DNA of 64,000 nt from Firmicutes bacterium UBA3572. Its GTDB lineage: Bacteria > Bacillota > Desulfotomaculia > Desulfotomaculales > Desulforudaceae. Under the pieces are notes generated by a model that was given only the letters and a program-made list of their open reading frames with translations, did no database searches and had not been told where the DNA came from. The stretch lies in NCBI GenBank assembly GCA_002375985.1, contig DFNH01000011.1:1-64000 (forward strand), written 5' to 3'. The position numbers and the translations under genes are program-made. Positions 52,246 to 61,382 of the stretch are shown here, piece after piece. Numbering within the stretch: the stretch's first letter is position 1; every line of letters starts with the position of its first letter.

Positions 52246-53313
52246 TTGTCCGGTTTTCGGAATACACTAGATCAAATACGGATTGTCGGCCGGCTGGTGA
52301 CCAAAGTATTCCCGGAGGTGGACCGCGAACTGGCCCGTTGGCAGGCCAAAGTCACCGGCGGTGCCCAGGAGGAGTTGGCCCGGCAGGCGGCCGCCAGCAT
52401 TCGCCACAAGCGGTTCCACGCCCAAGGTGGGAGCGTTTTCGCCATCACGGCCAACGGATTCCGGCCCGAGCTGGTGAAGCTGATTGTTGCTTTGCAGACC
52501 ATCAGCGACTACCTGGATAATCTGTGTGACCGGGCGGGTTGCCAGGACCGGCACGCCTTCCGCTTGCTGCACGAAGCGATCATGTGCGCCGTCGACCCGG
52601 ACCGCAATGTTCCCGACTTTTACGGTCTTTATCCGTACCACGAGGACGGCGGCTATCTCCAGGACCTGGTAGACGAATGCCGCCGCGTGTTGCGTACCTT
52701 ACCTTCCTATCCCCTGGTGCGGGACGAGGTAATCTCCCTGGCCGGCCTGTACAGCGACCTTCAGGTGTACAAGCATAGCGAGCCTGCGGCCAGAGAATCT
52801 TTGCTGGCCGGGTGGTTTGCGGGACAGCGCGAGCGTTGCCCGGACCTCGACTGGTGGGAATTCGGGGCGGCTTCCGGCTCTACCCTTGGTGTTTTCGCGT
52901 TGTTTGCCGTCGCGACACGGCCCGAATTGGAGCCGGCGGAAGTGAAGGCGCTTGTGGGCGCTTACTTCCCCTGGGTGTGCGGCCTGCACATCCTGCTCGA
53001 CTACCTCATTGATCAGCAGGAAGACTGCGAGGGTGGGGACCTCAACTTCTTGTTTTACTATCCGGACCTAGAAACCTGCGCCAGGCGGCTACGCCTTTTC
53101 CTGGCCGAAGGCCTGCGGCGAACGGGTGGACTTCGGTCTCCGCTGTTTCACCAAACGGTGGTAAAAGGTTTGTTGGCGCTTTATCTCTCCGATCCCAAGG
53201 TGGAGTGTCAGCGCCTCGGTTGGGTAGCCGACCGGCTGCTGCGGGACGCGGGCTGGGACGCCCGGGTAATGCACCGGATGTGCCGGGGGCTGAGAAGTAT
53301 CGGCGTGATTTAG
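52246..53313 (+). CDS. DUF2600 family (YtpB-type tetraprenyl-beta-curcumene synthase-like)
   Basis: A 355-residue all-alpha protein of the DUF2600 family. The Bacillus member YtpB makes tetraprenyl-beta-curcumene, a C35 terpene linked to spores. Family motifs include HKRFHAQGGSVFAI, ALQTISDYLDNLCDR (the acidic metal-binding-like region), VPDFYGLYPYHEDGGYL, WWEFGAASGSTLGVFAL and HILLDYLIDQQEDCEGG. TTG 52246 is chosen because CAGGAGG lies 9 bases upstream. No prenyltransferase or cyclase gene lies near; the product is unknown here. Confidence 0.8.
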   Translation: MSGFRNTLDQIRIVGRLVTKVFPEVDRELARWQAKVTGGAQEELARQAAASIRHKRFHAQGGSVFAITANGFRPELVKLIVALQTISDYLDNLCDRAGCQDRHAFRLLHEAIMCAVDPDRNVPDFYGLYPYHEDGGYLQDLVDECRRVLRTLPSYPLVRDEVISLAGLYSDLQVYKHSEPAARESLLAGWFAGQRERCPDLDWWEFGAASGSTLGVFALFAVATRPELEPAEVKALVGAYFPWVCGLHILLDYLIDQQEDCEGGDLNFLFYYPDLETCARRLRLFLAEGLRRTGGLRSPLFHQTVVKGLLALYLSDPKVECQRLGWVADRLLRDAGWDARVMHRMCRGLRSIGVI

Positions 53314-54992
53314 GCTTTGTCGTCCGCCAGGGTGGCGGCGGTTTCCTCCTGGGTCGCGGGCGAGTGGCCAACCAACTCTTCGGCGATGGCCACCGCGATG
53401 TTCCGCACATGTTCACTGATTCGCAGGTAGGCGTTGATCAGGTCCAGGTGGATGGAACTGGTGGCTTCTGATTTCTGCACGCCGATCCGCAACCGGTGGA
53501 TGTGGAATTGTCGGAGCTTGCGCTCTATAATGACAATCTTGGGCTGCAACCGGATGGCTGTATTAGCCAACTGGGCATTATTGTGGACCAGGGCCTCGTG
53601 GATTTTTTCCATCAGGTTGCAGACCCGCTGGTGCATAATATTCAGCTCTTCCCAGCCTTCATCCGAGAAATCACAGCCGCTGTATATTTTGCTCTCCGCC
53701 AGGTGGGCGATGTTCTTTTCAATGATGTCCCCGACGTGTTCGAGGTCGGTGACGATGTGCGCCAACCCCATACACCGCTGGAACTCGGTCCGGGACAGCG
53801 GCTGCCGCAGGATGTTCGCCAGGTAACTCTTGGTGGCGTGGGTCAGGGAATCCACTTTCTCCTCCGTTTCCAAAACGGTTTCCAGCAGGTCCCGGTCGTT
53901 GCGCTCGAAGATTTTGTTGGCGTTGGCGGTCATGTAGTAGACCATGTCGTAGATCCGGATGATCTCCCGCTTGGCCAGTTCTAAGGCGAGCGAGGGGCTG
54001 GAGGCGACGATACTCTCGTCCAAATACTTGGGCCGCCGGTCAAGCGGACAGATCTCTTTGTCGGGCAGAATCCGGTACAGTAAATTGGTAAACTGGTTGG
54101 TGAAAGGCAGAAAGGCCAGCGCCAGGGTGACGTTGAAAAAGGTGTGCGCATTGGCTACTTGATTGGCCACCGAACCGGTGATGGCCGTCATCAGGCCGGC
54201 AAATTGGGAGATGAACGGCAGGAACAGCAGCACACCGGCCACCTTGAACAGGAGGTGGGCCAGTGCCACCCGCTGTGCCTCCCGGGTAGATGCCAGGCTG
54301 GAAAGGACGGCGGTGAATGAGGTGCCGATATTCGCGCCGAAAAGGAGGTAGATGGCGGCCGTCAGGGTTACTAAATCCTGCATGGCCAAAAGCATAATGA
54401 TCCCCACGGCGGCCGCGCTGCTGTGCAGCAGAAAGGTGAAAATGGCCGCGGCGCACATGGCCAGCAAGGGGTAATTGCTTAAGGTGGCCAAAAGGCTGAG
54501 GAAAAAGGGCTCGTCCCGTAAAGGATACATGGCCTCGCCCATGATTTTTAGACCGAGGAAAAGCAGACCAAAGCCGAGCATTACCTGCCCGATGCGCCGG
54601 TAGCGGTCGCGTTTGGTGAAAAAGATGATGGTCGCGCCAACGCCGACAATGGGGAGGGCGATTTCGGTGACCTTAAGAGCGATCAGTTGGGCGGTGACGG
54701 TGGTGCCGATGTCGGCGCCCAGGATTACCGGCAGAGTCTGGCGCAGCGATATCACGCCGGCGCTGGCCAAACCGACCAAGATAACGGTGGTGGCCGTGCT
54801 GCTCTGGAAAAGTATGGTCACTGCGGCTCCCACGGAAAGTCCCATGAGCCGGCGGTGGGTCAGGGAACTGAGAATGTTGCGCAGTTTGTGGCCGGCGATC
54901 TTCTGGAGACCTTCGCTGAGGACATGCATCCCGTAAAGCAGAAGGCCCATACCGCCTAAAAGCCCGCAGATCACCAGAATCCAAAAACTCAC
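53310..54992 (-). CDS. Na/Pi cotransporter family protein with PhoU-like tail
   Basis: A 560-residue protein with two Na/phosphate cotransport repeats, ILFQSSTATTVILVGLAS and FLLHSSAAAVGIIMLL, within about nine helices, followed by a PhoU-like helical domain from about residue 345 (LETVLETEEKVDSLTH, CMGLAHIVTDLEHVGDIIEKNI). It imports phosphate or related anions with sodium, or regulates phosphate export in some bacteria. GTG 54992 has GGGAGGG upstream. Its 3' end overlaps the convergent DUF2600 gene by 4 bases. Confidence 0.87.
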   Translation of the reverse strand: MSFWILVICGLLGGMGLLLYGMHVLSEGLQKIAGHKLRNILSSLTHRRLMGLSVGAAVTILFQSSTATTVILVGLASAGVISLRQTLPVILGADIGTTVTAQLIALKVTEIALPIVGVGATIIFFTKRDRYRRIGQVMLGFGLLFLGLKIMGEAMYPLRDEPFFLSLLATLSNYPLLAMCAAAIFTFLLHSSAAAVGIIMLLAMQDLVTLTAAIYLLFGANIGTSFTAVLSSLASTREAQRVALAHLLFKVAGVLLFLPFISQFAGLMTAITGSVANQVANAHTFFNVTLALAFLPFTNQFTNLLYRILPDKEICPLDRRPKYLDESIVASSPSLALELAKREIIRIYDMVYYMTANANKIFERNDRDLLETVLETEEKVDSLTHATKSYLANILRQPLSRTEFQRCMGLAHIVTDLEHVGDIIEKNIAHLAESKIYSGCDFSDEGWEELNIMHQRVCNLMEKIHEALVHNNAQLANTAIRLQPKIVIIERKLRQFHIHRLRIGVQKSEATSSIHLDLINAYLRISEHVRNIAVAIAEELVGHSPATQEETAATLADDKA

Positions 54993-55501
54993 CGGCTCGT
55001 CCCTCCCGGCCCTGTCGTGAAAAGAATAACAACTCCATCCTATGCAAAAACCCCGAATGAAATACTTGGCAACGGAAAGCAAGGTGGGAGCCAGCCCGGG
55101 GCCATCGTTGGCATCATTCTATCTGCTGCCTTTAATCCCGTCAACTACCGGATTTACGGCACCCCGCCAGCGGTCGGGGAAGGGATTGTGTTCACAATCT
55201 TTACCGCGTGGGGCCTGCGGTACAAAGTTTCATCTGAGAGTGTGTGGCCGTCTGGTCCGCCGGCCATTTTCACCGCGACTTCGGCAGCCGGTTCACCGGT
55301 CAAAAACGAAGGTGCGCCCATATGCCGGGACGGTTGGACGGCCTGATGGGGCGTACGGATTTTCCAACCTGAGCCGCCCGAGCCGGTGCCGAAGGGCTAC
55401 CCGCCGGTGTTTAAGGGCGTAGATTTCCTCATGCCACTGATGATGTCTCTGCCGTGTGGTCGGCGCAAGTGTTATAATGGTGGCGATGGGAGCGTGAGGC
55501 T
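54993..55501. other. intergenic region with no recognisable gene
   Basis: About 500 bases. Short frames on the + strand (for example AIVGIILSAAFNPVN near 55110) look faintly membrane-like, but I cannot match a family and there is no ribosome site. The extended -10 TGTTATAAT (55470-55478), 24 bases before the next gene, is its only clear feature. Confidence 0.35.
55470..55478 (+). promoter_or_regulatory. extended -10 promoter element before the YdjC gene
   Basis: TGTTATAAT is an extended -10 (TG-N-TATAAT) in which the -35 is poor. It lies 23 bases from the start codon of the YdjC gene. Confidence 0.45.
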
Positions 55502-56287
55502 GTGAAGTTGATAGTCAACGCGGACGATCTCGGGGTCACCGCCGGCGTAAACCACGGCATCCTCCTGGGCTTTAGCCGGGGTATCCTCAGCAGTGCGAGC
55601 CTGATGGTTAATCAGGACGGTACCGACGCCGCCATTGAGTACCTGCGCAGCGGGTTGATCCCGCGGGCGGGCGTGCACCTGTGCATCAGCGCGGGCCGTC
55701 CGGTAGTGGATCCGGGCAGTGTTAGGTCGCTGGTGGACGAAGAGGGTTTCTTCCACCGTCCGAGCTACTTGATGCACAACCCACCCGAGTTGGGTGATGT
55801 GATCCGGGAGTTTGAGGCCCAGATCGACAAGGTGCTGCAGCGGGGCGTTTCGGTTACCCATCTGGACACCCACCACCATATCCACCGGTTACCGGTGGTT
55901 TTGGAAGCCTTGATACACGTGGCGCACCGTTACAACCTGCCGGTGCGCCACCTGGAGCCGCAGATGCGGGACTATGTGCGTGCCCAGGGCGTCGCCACCC
56001 CGGACTGGTTCTGCGGCGAGTGGATTGGTCCCGCGGTCTCGTTGCACGCGCTGTTTCAGGCGGTTAAGGGCGCCAAACAGGCCGGCCACCGGATTGTGGA
56101 GCTGATGACCCATCCCGGCCTGGCGGACGCGGCCTTGGCGGGCAAAAGCGCGTACGTGACCGAACGACAACGGGAACTGGCGTTGTTGTGTGCGCCGGAA
56201 ACCAGGGATTGGCTTAAAGCAAACGGCATTGAGCTCTGTGATTACGCATGTGTGCTGGAGGCCCGGAGCCCCGCCCCGTGCATTTAA
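55502..56287 (+). CDS. YdjC/ChbG family carbohydrate deacetylase
   Basis: A 261-residue YdjC-like protein, a metal-dependent deacetylase of N-acetylated sugars (ChbG acts on chitooligosaccharides). NADDLGVTAGVNHGI at the N-terminus gives the metal-binding Asp, GVHLCISAG a His, THLDTHHHIHRLP the metal histidines and VELMTHPG the C-terminal His. No sugar operon surrounds it. GTG 55502 has GGGAG upstream. Confidence 0.87.
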   Translation: MKLIVNADDLGVTAGVNHGILLGFSRGILSSASLMVNQDGTDAAIEYLRSGLIPRAGVHLCISAGRPVVDPGSVRSLVDEEGFFHRPSYLMHNPPELGDVIREFEAQIDKVLQRGVSVTHLDTHHHIHRLPVVLEALIHVAHRYNLPVRHLEPQMRDYVRAQGVATPDWFCGEWIGPAVSLHALFQAVKGAKQAGHRIVELMTHPGLADAALAGKSAYVTERQRELALLCAPETRDWLKANGIELCDYACVLEARSPAPCI

Positions 56288-56460
56288 AGGTTCACCTTCC
56301 AGAAAGCCCGCGCATTTTCCCAGAAAATCTGCCGATAAACTGTCGCAGGCAGTTTGAGGCCGAGCGGCAGTTCGCGGAAAGAGGCAGTAGCAAAAAGGTA
56401 GTAAAAAGAGTTTTCGGCACCGGTGCCGGAAATTCCTTTGCCCGATGGGTCGAATGGACA
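56284..56460 (-). pseudogene. possible C-terminal remnant of an amidohydrolase
   Basis: On the minus strand a frame ends LKLPATVYRQIFWENARAFW then KVNL, which resembles the usual C-terminus of amidohydrolase-2 TIM-barrel proteins (IFWENA-R-F-V). Upstream of this there is no metal-binding core, and the region turns into the facing small gene at 56474. It is probably what is left of a deleted gene. Confidence 0.4.
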
Positions 56461-56473
56461 GGGGGTGAACCGT

Positions 56474-56749
56474 TTGCGGATTGAGCCGCGGCAAATCCAG
56501 CCCCTGACTGCTGTGCTGGCGGGAAAGTGCCTCCAGTGTGGGGAGTGGGCAGGAGTGATCGTTAAGCAGTACGATGATCCGGAGGAGGCGCTGGCGGACC
56601 AAGATTGGCCGGACTTAAGGTGTACACCGGTCGTCTGTTGCGAGACGGAGGTCTGGCCCACCCACTTTATGGTCATTTACCGGGGTGAGATTGTGCAGCA
56701 AAAGGATATCGGGGGACCGGAACTGGAGGTTTATTACCGGTTTGAATGA
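56474..56749 (+). CDS. small hypothetical protein with cysteine pair
   Basis: A 91-residue frame, MRIEPRQIQPLTAVLAGKC then LQCGEWAGVIVKQYDDPEEA, with Cys pairs CLQC and VVCCETEVWP that could bind metal. I do not recognise a family. TTG 56474 has AGGGGGTGA about 8 bases upstream; GTG 56465 lies on that site. Composition and codon use are like the neighbours. Confidence 0.55.
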   Translation: MRIEPRQIQPLTAVLAGKCLQCGEWAGVIVKQYDDPEEALADQDWPDLRCTPVVCCETEVWPTHFMVIYRGEIVQQKDIGGPELEVYYRFE

Positions 56750-57065
56750 CTTTAGTTCAGGGTGATGAGGCGGAGCCGGATGGAGGGGCAAGGACCGGGT
56801 ACGCGCCGCTTTGCGCTAGGCCCCGGAGGGCGATACCCCGGTCGACCAGGATCACGTGGTTGGCACTGCCGGCGGCTTTGATGATTACTTCATACGGATG
56901 TGGTGTGGTCCAGTCGGGAATGGTGCTGCTTGTAATGATGTTCCATAGGGAAAACCGGGAGGAGGAAGAAGGCACAGTGTCTAATTATGTTATTATAATG
57001 CTAATTCAGGAATGAGACAGCGGCTTATGCCGGTAACGGCTAAGTATGGCGGGACGTGACGGAAA
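56750..57065. other. intergenic region
   Basis: About 315 bases. On the minus strand, 56757-56840 reads ANHVILVDRGIALRGLAQSG, which is protein-like, but the frame has no good start and I know no relative. TTATTATAATGC near 56991-57002 has a -10 look and could serve the response regulator gene. Confidence 0.3.
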
Positions 57066-57755
57066 ATGGGCCTAAAAACCGTTATTGCGGACAATGATCC
57101 GGTGGCGCGGCAGTTGCACCGCAAGCTCGTGGAGGAGGTGGCGGGCTATGCCGTGTGGTTTTGTACCGGATCTGCCACGGCGGTGCTACGGTGTTTGAAC
57201 GGGGATGATCCCGGGTTGCTCCTGCTCGATTTGGAACTGCCGGATGCGGACGGGTTGGACTTGGTTAAGGAGATCCGGCGGCGGGATCTGCCGGTGGACA
57301 TTATCGTGGTTACAGCCCTGAAAGATGTCGCGACCGTAGGAAAAGTGTTGCGGTATGGGGTGTTCGATTTTGTCATCAAGCCCTATGCGCCTGAGCGGCT
57401 GCGCCTTAGTGTAGAGGCCTATTTCGCCCGGCGGCTTTCCCTGATGTGCCGGACCGAGGTTGACCAGGAATGGATGGACCACTATGGTGCCGTGCGTCCG
57501 CTGAATAGTTTGCCGAAGGAAAGGCTGCCCAAAGGGTTTCACCGTCTGACGCTGAGCCGGGTGGTTACGTACCTGGAACAGAGCCCGGAAAGCGTCTCGG
57601 CCGAGGAGGTGGCCACGGGCGTCGGTTTTTCCAGGGCCACCGCGCGCCGCTACCTGGAATACCTGGTGCGTTCTGGGCTGGCACTTTCGGAGTTGCAGTA
57701 TGGCGCGGTGGGTAGACCGACTATTAGGTACCGCCTGAGTTGTCATAAAGAATAA
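57066..57755 (+). CDS. CitB/DcuR-type response regulator
   Basis: A 229-residue regulator with an N-terminal receiver (residues 1-120: IADNDPVA, phospho-acceptor Asp in LLLLDLELPDADG, TALKDV, conserved Lys in FVIKPY) and a C-terminal helix-turn-helix (SAEEVATGVGFSRATARRYLEYLVRSG) like CitB/DcuR/DpiA. Those proteins control citrate or C4-dicarboxylate use. No histidine kinase lies beside it. The next operon encodes a TRAP transporter and fumarase, a likely target. Confidence 0.88.
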   Translation: MGLKTVIADNDPVARQLHRKLVEEVAGYAVWFCTGSATAVLRCLNGDDPGLLLLDLELPDADGLDLVKEIRRRDLPVDIIVVTALKDVATVGKVLRYGVFDFVIKPYAPERLRLSVEAYFARRLSLMCRTEVDQEWMDHYGAVRPLNSLPKERLPKGFHRLTLSRVVTYLEQSPESVSAEEVATGVGFSRATARRYLEYLVRSGLALSELQYGAVGRPTIRYRLSCHKE

Positions 57756-57797
57756 AATTATGTTAATGGCCAAAATATTGTGACGTGTGCGCTACTA

Positions 57798-57815
57798 TTT
57801 TAGAATTTTCTAAAA
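57798..57815. promoter_or_regulatory. palindrome upstream of the TRAP operon (site 1)
   Basis: TTTTAGAATTTTCTAAAA is a perfect 18-base palindrome in the 410-base gap between the response regulator and the TAXI gene. It is a candidate operator for the upstream regulator. Confidence 0.5.
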
Positions 57816-57865
57816 GCGTTTGTCTATTTTCCTTAACAGTTCCAAGTTATAATGAAACATATCCG

Positions 57866-57881
57866 GTGTTTCGCGAAACAC
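57866..57881. promoter_or_regulatory. palindrome upstream of the TRAP operon (site 2)
   Basis: GTGTTTCGCGAAACAC is a perfect 16-base palindrome 50 bases after site 1. A TATAAT at 57849-57854 lies between them. It is about 285 bases from the TAXI start, so a long leader would be implied if this promoter is used. Confidence 0.5.
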
Positions 57882-58165
57882 TGATTATTTGGTTTTTTGG
57901 CTACAATTGTCGGAAACATGACCTGCCGCGGTTTTTCGTGACCGTTGGGAAACGAATATGAACCGTGGCGTCGAACTCGTTGATCTTGGGCGGTGGCGCA
58001 TGCTATTGTGATACCGCAGCATAATGACCGCCTTAGATTGTGATAGGGGGGTGAGCTTACGGTTCGCTTGACCTTTGTAAACCGGTGCGTGGTGTAGACG
58101 GAGGGGTTACAGTCGATTTAATAGACGAAGAAGCAATGCACAAAGAGAAAAAGGAGAGGAGCCTG

Positions 58166-59200
58166 GTGTTAATTAAGCGGAAAAGAGTTTTCTTGATTAT
58201 TGGTGCCCTAATTATGGCTTTGGCCTTGATCGTGGCCGGCTGCGGCGGTACACAGCCTGCGCCGCAGGCGGGAGAGGAAGAGGCCAAGGAGTGGCCGAAA
58301 TCCCTGACCATTGGTTCGGCCTCCATCGGTGGTACTTACTATCTGTATGCCGGAGGCTGGAGTCAGGTCATTGAAAAGGTTACCGGGATCCCTACGGGGG
58401 TAGAGGTGACCGGCGGTCCGAACCACAATATGCAGCTTGTACATAATGGTGAGCTTGAACTGGGTATGGTGACCATGGGGCCGGCCTGGGAGGGCTGGCA
58501 CGGTGAGGGTGATTGGACCGGCGGAGTAAAAATGACCAACGTGCGGGCCATTTTCCCGATGTACAACACCTATTCCCAGTGGTGGGCCTTCAAGAACGCC
58601 GGCATCGAAAGCATCTATGACCTGGAAGGCAAGCGGGTCGGTGTAGGCCCAGCGGGCGGTACGGCGGGTACCTACCATCCGCGGATCCTGGAGCTGTTGG
58701 GCATCAACGCCACGGTGCGGCACGCGGGTATTAGCGACCTGGTCGCTCAGCACCAGGACGGACAGTTGGACGCCAACAGCTTTGCGGCGGGTATCCCGGT
58801 AGCCGCGGTGATGGAGGCGGCGGCACAAAAGGAACTTGTTCTTTTCGGTATCGATGGTGAAGCACGGGATAAGGTTTGTCAGGAGTGGCCCTTCTGGTCG
58901 CCGGCTGTTATTCCGGCTGACACCTATGACTTCCTGACCGAAGACGTGGAGACCATCGGTATCTGGAATATGGCCATTTGTTCCAAGGACCTTCCGGATG
59001 ATCTCGTTTACGAGATCGTAAAAGCGGTGTTCGAAAACCACGATACGATGGTCACCGCCCACCAAGCGGCCGCGGAGACCGTGCCGGAGAATGTGGTTTT
59101 AAACACCTGGTTGCCGCTGCACCCGGGAGCCATCAAATACTATGAAGAATTGGGCATTGAGTTGCCGCCGGATGTTTATCCGCCGGAATACCAGGGTTAG
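58166..59200 (+). CDS. TAXI-family TRAP transporter solute-binding lipoprotein
   Basis: A 344-residue extracytoplasmic solute receptor with a lipoprotein signal (VAGCGG, Cys near residue 25) and the TAXI family pattern: LTIGSASIGGTYYLYAGGWSQVIEK, quoted in part, TGGPNHNMQLVHNGELELGMV and GKRVGVGPAGGTAGTYHPRIL. It delivers an organic acid such as a dicarboxylate or glutamate-like compound to the fused permease that follows. GTG 58166 has AAGGAGAGG 8 bases upstream. Confidence 0.88.
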   Translation: MLIKRKRVFLIIGALIMALALIVAGCGGTQPAPQAGEEEAKEWPKSLTIGSASIGGTYYLYAGGWSQVIEKVTGIPTGVEVTGGPNHNMQLVHNGELELGMVTMGPAWEGWHGEGDWTGGVKMTNVRAIFPMYNTYSQWWAFKNAGIESIYDLEGKRVGVGPAGGTAGTYHPRILELLGINATVRHAGISDLVAQHQDGQLDANSFAAGIPVAAVMEAAAQKELVLFGIDGEARDKVCQEWPFWSPAVIPADTYDFLTEDVETIGIWNMAICSKDLPDDLVYEIVKAVFENHDTMVTAHQAAAETVPENVVLNTWLPLHPGAIKYYEELGIELPPDVYPPEYQG

Positions 59201-59280
59201 ATAAGGGAAAACCGGCCGGTATCGTGCTCTTTCTGGCGGGTTGAAGGTTCTCCTGGTTGCATGAGGATACGGAGCAGGAC

Positions 59281-59320
59281 AAGAGGCTCTCATCCTACCC
59301 CGGTGGATGGGAGCCTCTTA
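59281..59320 (+). terminator. hairpin between TAXI receptor and permease genes
   Basis: AAGAGGCTC (59281-59289) and CATCC (59291-59295) pair with GGATG (59305-59309) and GAGCCTCTT (59311-59319). No T-run follows. It probably lowers permease expression relative to the receptor, a common TRAP arrangement. Confidence 0.55.
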
Positions 59321-59354
59321 ACTGGCGCATTAAGAGTTGGGAAAGGAGTTTGCC

Positions 59355-61340
59355 ATGTCCCCGGACAAAAAGAACGCGCAGGCCGAACCCTTAAAACAAC
59401 CCGGGCCGGAGAAGATCACCGATAAAATTGATTTCGACCAGGTGGATGCCGTCGAGACCTCCGGGCACCGGCAGTTGGGTGGGTTGCTTGGGCGGCTGGT
59501 CACGGTTTGGGCCGTTTTTACCGCCGCCTTTCACATCGTCGTGCTGGTATTTTATCCGCAGGACCCATGGCTCTTCCGGAATTACCATCTGGTGTTCCTG
59601 GGGGTGCTGGGCTTCATCCTGATTCCGGGCTGGGGAAAGGATAGAAACCGGGTACACTGGCTGGATTGGGTTTTTGTAGCCCTTTTGTTGTATGTTGGCT
59701 GGTATATCTACGATAACTTCGAGGCGCTTATTTGGCGGGCCGGGGTGGTGCCTACAGTTACCGATTATTATGTGGCCCTGATCGGTGTGTTGCTGGTTCT
59801 GGAACTGGTGCGCCGTGCCAGCGGGTACGCTTTGCCGCTACTGTGTCTTGTCTTTATAGCCTACGCCTTTTTGGGGCCGTACTTGCCCGGCATGCTTCAG
59901 CACCGCGGTTATTCGCCCGAGCGCTTTTTTACCTACATCTACGGCCTGGACGGGGTGTTCAGCGTGCCGCTGGCCATTTCCTCCAAATACATTATCTTGT
60001 TCATTATTTTCGGCGCTTTTTTGCAGGTGTCCGGCGTGGGGCGGTATTTTGTGAAGTGGGCTTTTGCCGTTAGCGGCCACGCCCGCGGCGGTCCGGCCAA
60101 GGTGGCGGTTATCGCCAGCGCGCTGATGGGCACCATGAACGGCACTTCGGCTGGCAATGCGGTTGCTACCGGGAGTTTCACCATCCCGTTGATGCGCAAG
60201 GTGGGTTACACGCCGCGGTTTGCGGCGGCCACCGAGGCGGTGGCGTCCACCGGCGGTCAGATCATGCCCCCGGTCATGGGCGCGGGCATTTTCATAATGG
60301 CCGAACTGACGGGGATACCGTTAAAAAACCTGATCCTGGCGGGCATTATTCCGGCGGTGCTATACTTCATTTCGGTTTATTACATGGTGGACCTGGAGGC
60401 CGTCAAGCTAAAGCTGGCCGGTTTCCCCAAGGAGGTACTGCCCCGGTTCTGGACGGTGATGAAGCAGAGCTATCTGTTTATGCCCATCTTGGCCCTGCTT
60501 GGTATGCTCATCCTGGGCTATTCCGTGGTAATGGCCGGGTTCATCGCTATTGTCAGCAGCCTGGTGGTGAGTTGGTTCCGGTGTTCCACCGCCATGGGCG
60601 TCACCAAAATCCTGCAGGCGCTGGAAACGGGCGCGAAGAACGCCATTCAGTTGATGGCTGTTTGTGCGGGTGCCGGGATCATCATGGGGGTAATCGCCCT
60701 CACCGGGGTGGGCATGAAATTCGCCACGGTGATTCTTAGTATTGCCGGTACCAGTGAGTTTCTGGCGTTGGTGTTTGCCATGGGCATCGCCATCATCCTG
60801 GGTATGGGCCTGCCGACTACCGCCGCCTACGCGGTAGCGGCCTCGGTGGTGGCGCCCGGTCTGATTCAAATGGGTATTCAGCCGCTAGTGGCGCACTTCT
60901 TCGTGTTTTACTTCGCTTGCGTTTCAGCGATCACCCCGCCGGTGGCGCTGGCATCCTATGCGGCGTCCGGCATTAGCGGCTCCGACCCCATGAAGACGGC
61001 GGTCACCTCCTTCAGGCTGGGCATCGCGGCCTATATCGTACCTTTCATGTTCTTTTACACCCCGGAAATTTTGCTCCAGGGCGAAGTGCTGGACGTGATC
61101 GTGCCGGCACTTACGGCGGCGATCGGCGTCGTCGGCCTGGCCTGTGCGGTGCAGCGGTTCTACTTCGGCCAGTTGACTCCGCCGGTCACCGTCCTGTTGT
61201 TTGCCGGTTCCTTGAGCCTCGTTTTGCCGGACCTGTGGATGGACATCGCAGGGCTGGGCGTAATGGGGCTGCTTCTGGTTTATCAGAAGTTTTACAGGCA
61301 TAGAGGCCAGGCGCCGGGTGCGCCGGCCGCTGCCGGCTAG
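59355..61340 (+). CDS. TRAP transporter permease, fused DctQ-DctM type
   Basis: A 661-residue membrane protein joining the small DctQ-like subunit (residues 45-150) to the large DctM-like subunit, the form typical of TAXI systems. Features include GVFSVPLAISSKYIILFIIFGAFLQVSG (in part), GTMNGTSAGNAVATGSFTIPLM, ATEAVASTGGQIMPPVMGAGIF, GMGLPTTAAYAVAASVVAP and ACVSAITPPVALASYAASGI. About 16 helices. ATG 59355 has AAGGAG 7 bases upstream; TTG 59337 is less likely. Confidence 0.9.
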   Translation: MSPDKKNAQAEPLKQPGPEKITDKIDFDQVDAVETSGHRQLGGLLGRLVTVWAVFTAAFHIVVLVFYPQDPWLFRNYHLVFLGVLGFILIPGWGKDRNRVHWLDWVFVALLLYVGWYIYDNFEALIWRAGVVPTVTDYYVALIGVLLVLELVRRASGYALPLLCLVFIAYAFLGPYLPGMLQHRGYSPERFFTYIYGLDGVFSVPLAISSKYIILFIIFGAFLQVSGVGRYFVKWAFAVSGHARGGPAKVAVIASALMGTMNGTSAGNAVATGSFTIPLMRKVGYTPRFAAATEAVASTGGQIMPPVMGAGIFIMAELTGIPLKNLILAGIIPAVLYFISVYYMVDLEAVKLKLAGFPKEVLPRFWTVMKQSYLFMPILALLGMLILGYSVVMAGFIAIVSSLVVSWFRCSTAMGVTKILQALETGAKNAIQLMAVCAGAGIIMGVIALTGVGMKFATVILSIAGTSEFLALVFAMGIAIILGMGLPTTAAYAVAASVVAPGLIQMGIQPLVAHFFVFYFACVSAITPPVALASYAASGISGSDPMKTAVTSFRLGIAAYIVPFMFFYTPEILLQGEVLDVIVPALTAAIGVVGLACAVQRFYFGQLTPPVTVLLFAGSLSLVLPDLWMDIAGLGVMGLLLVYQKFYRHRGQAPGAPAAAG

Positions 61341-61382
61341 TATCAGATTTCGCCGGGTTGGTTCCGGCGTACGGAAGGATGG

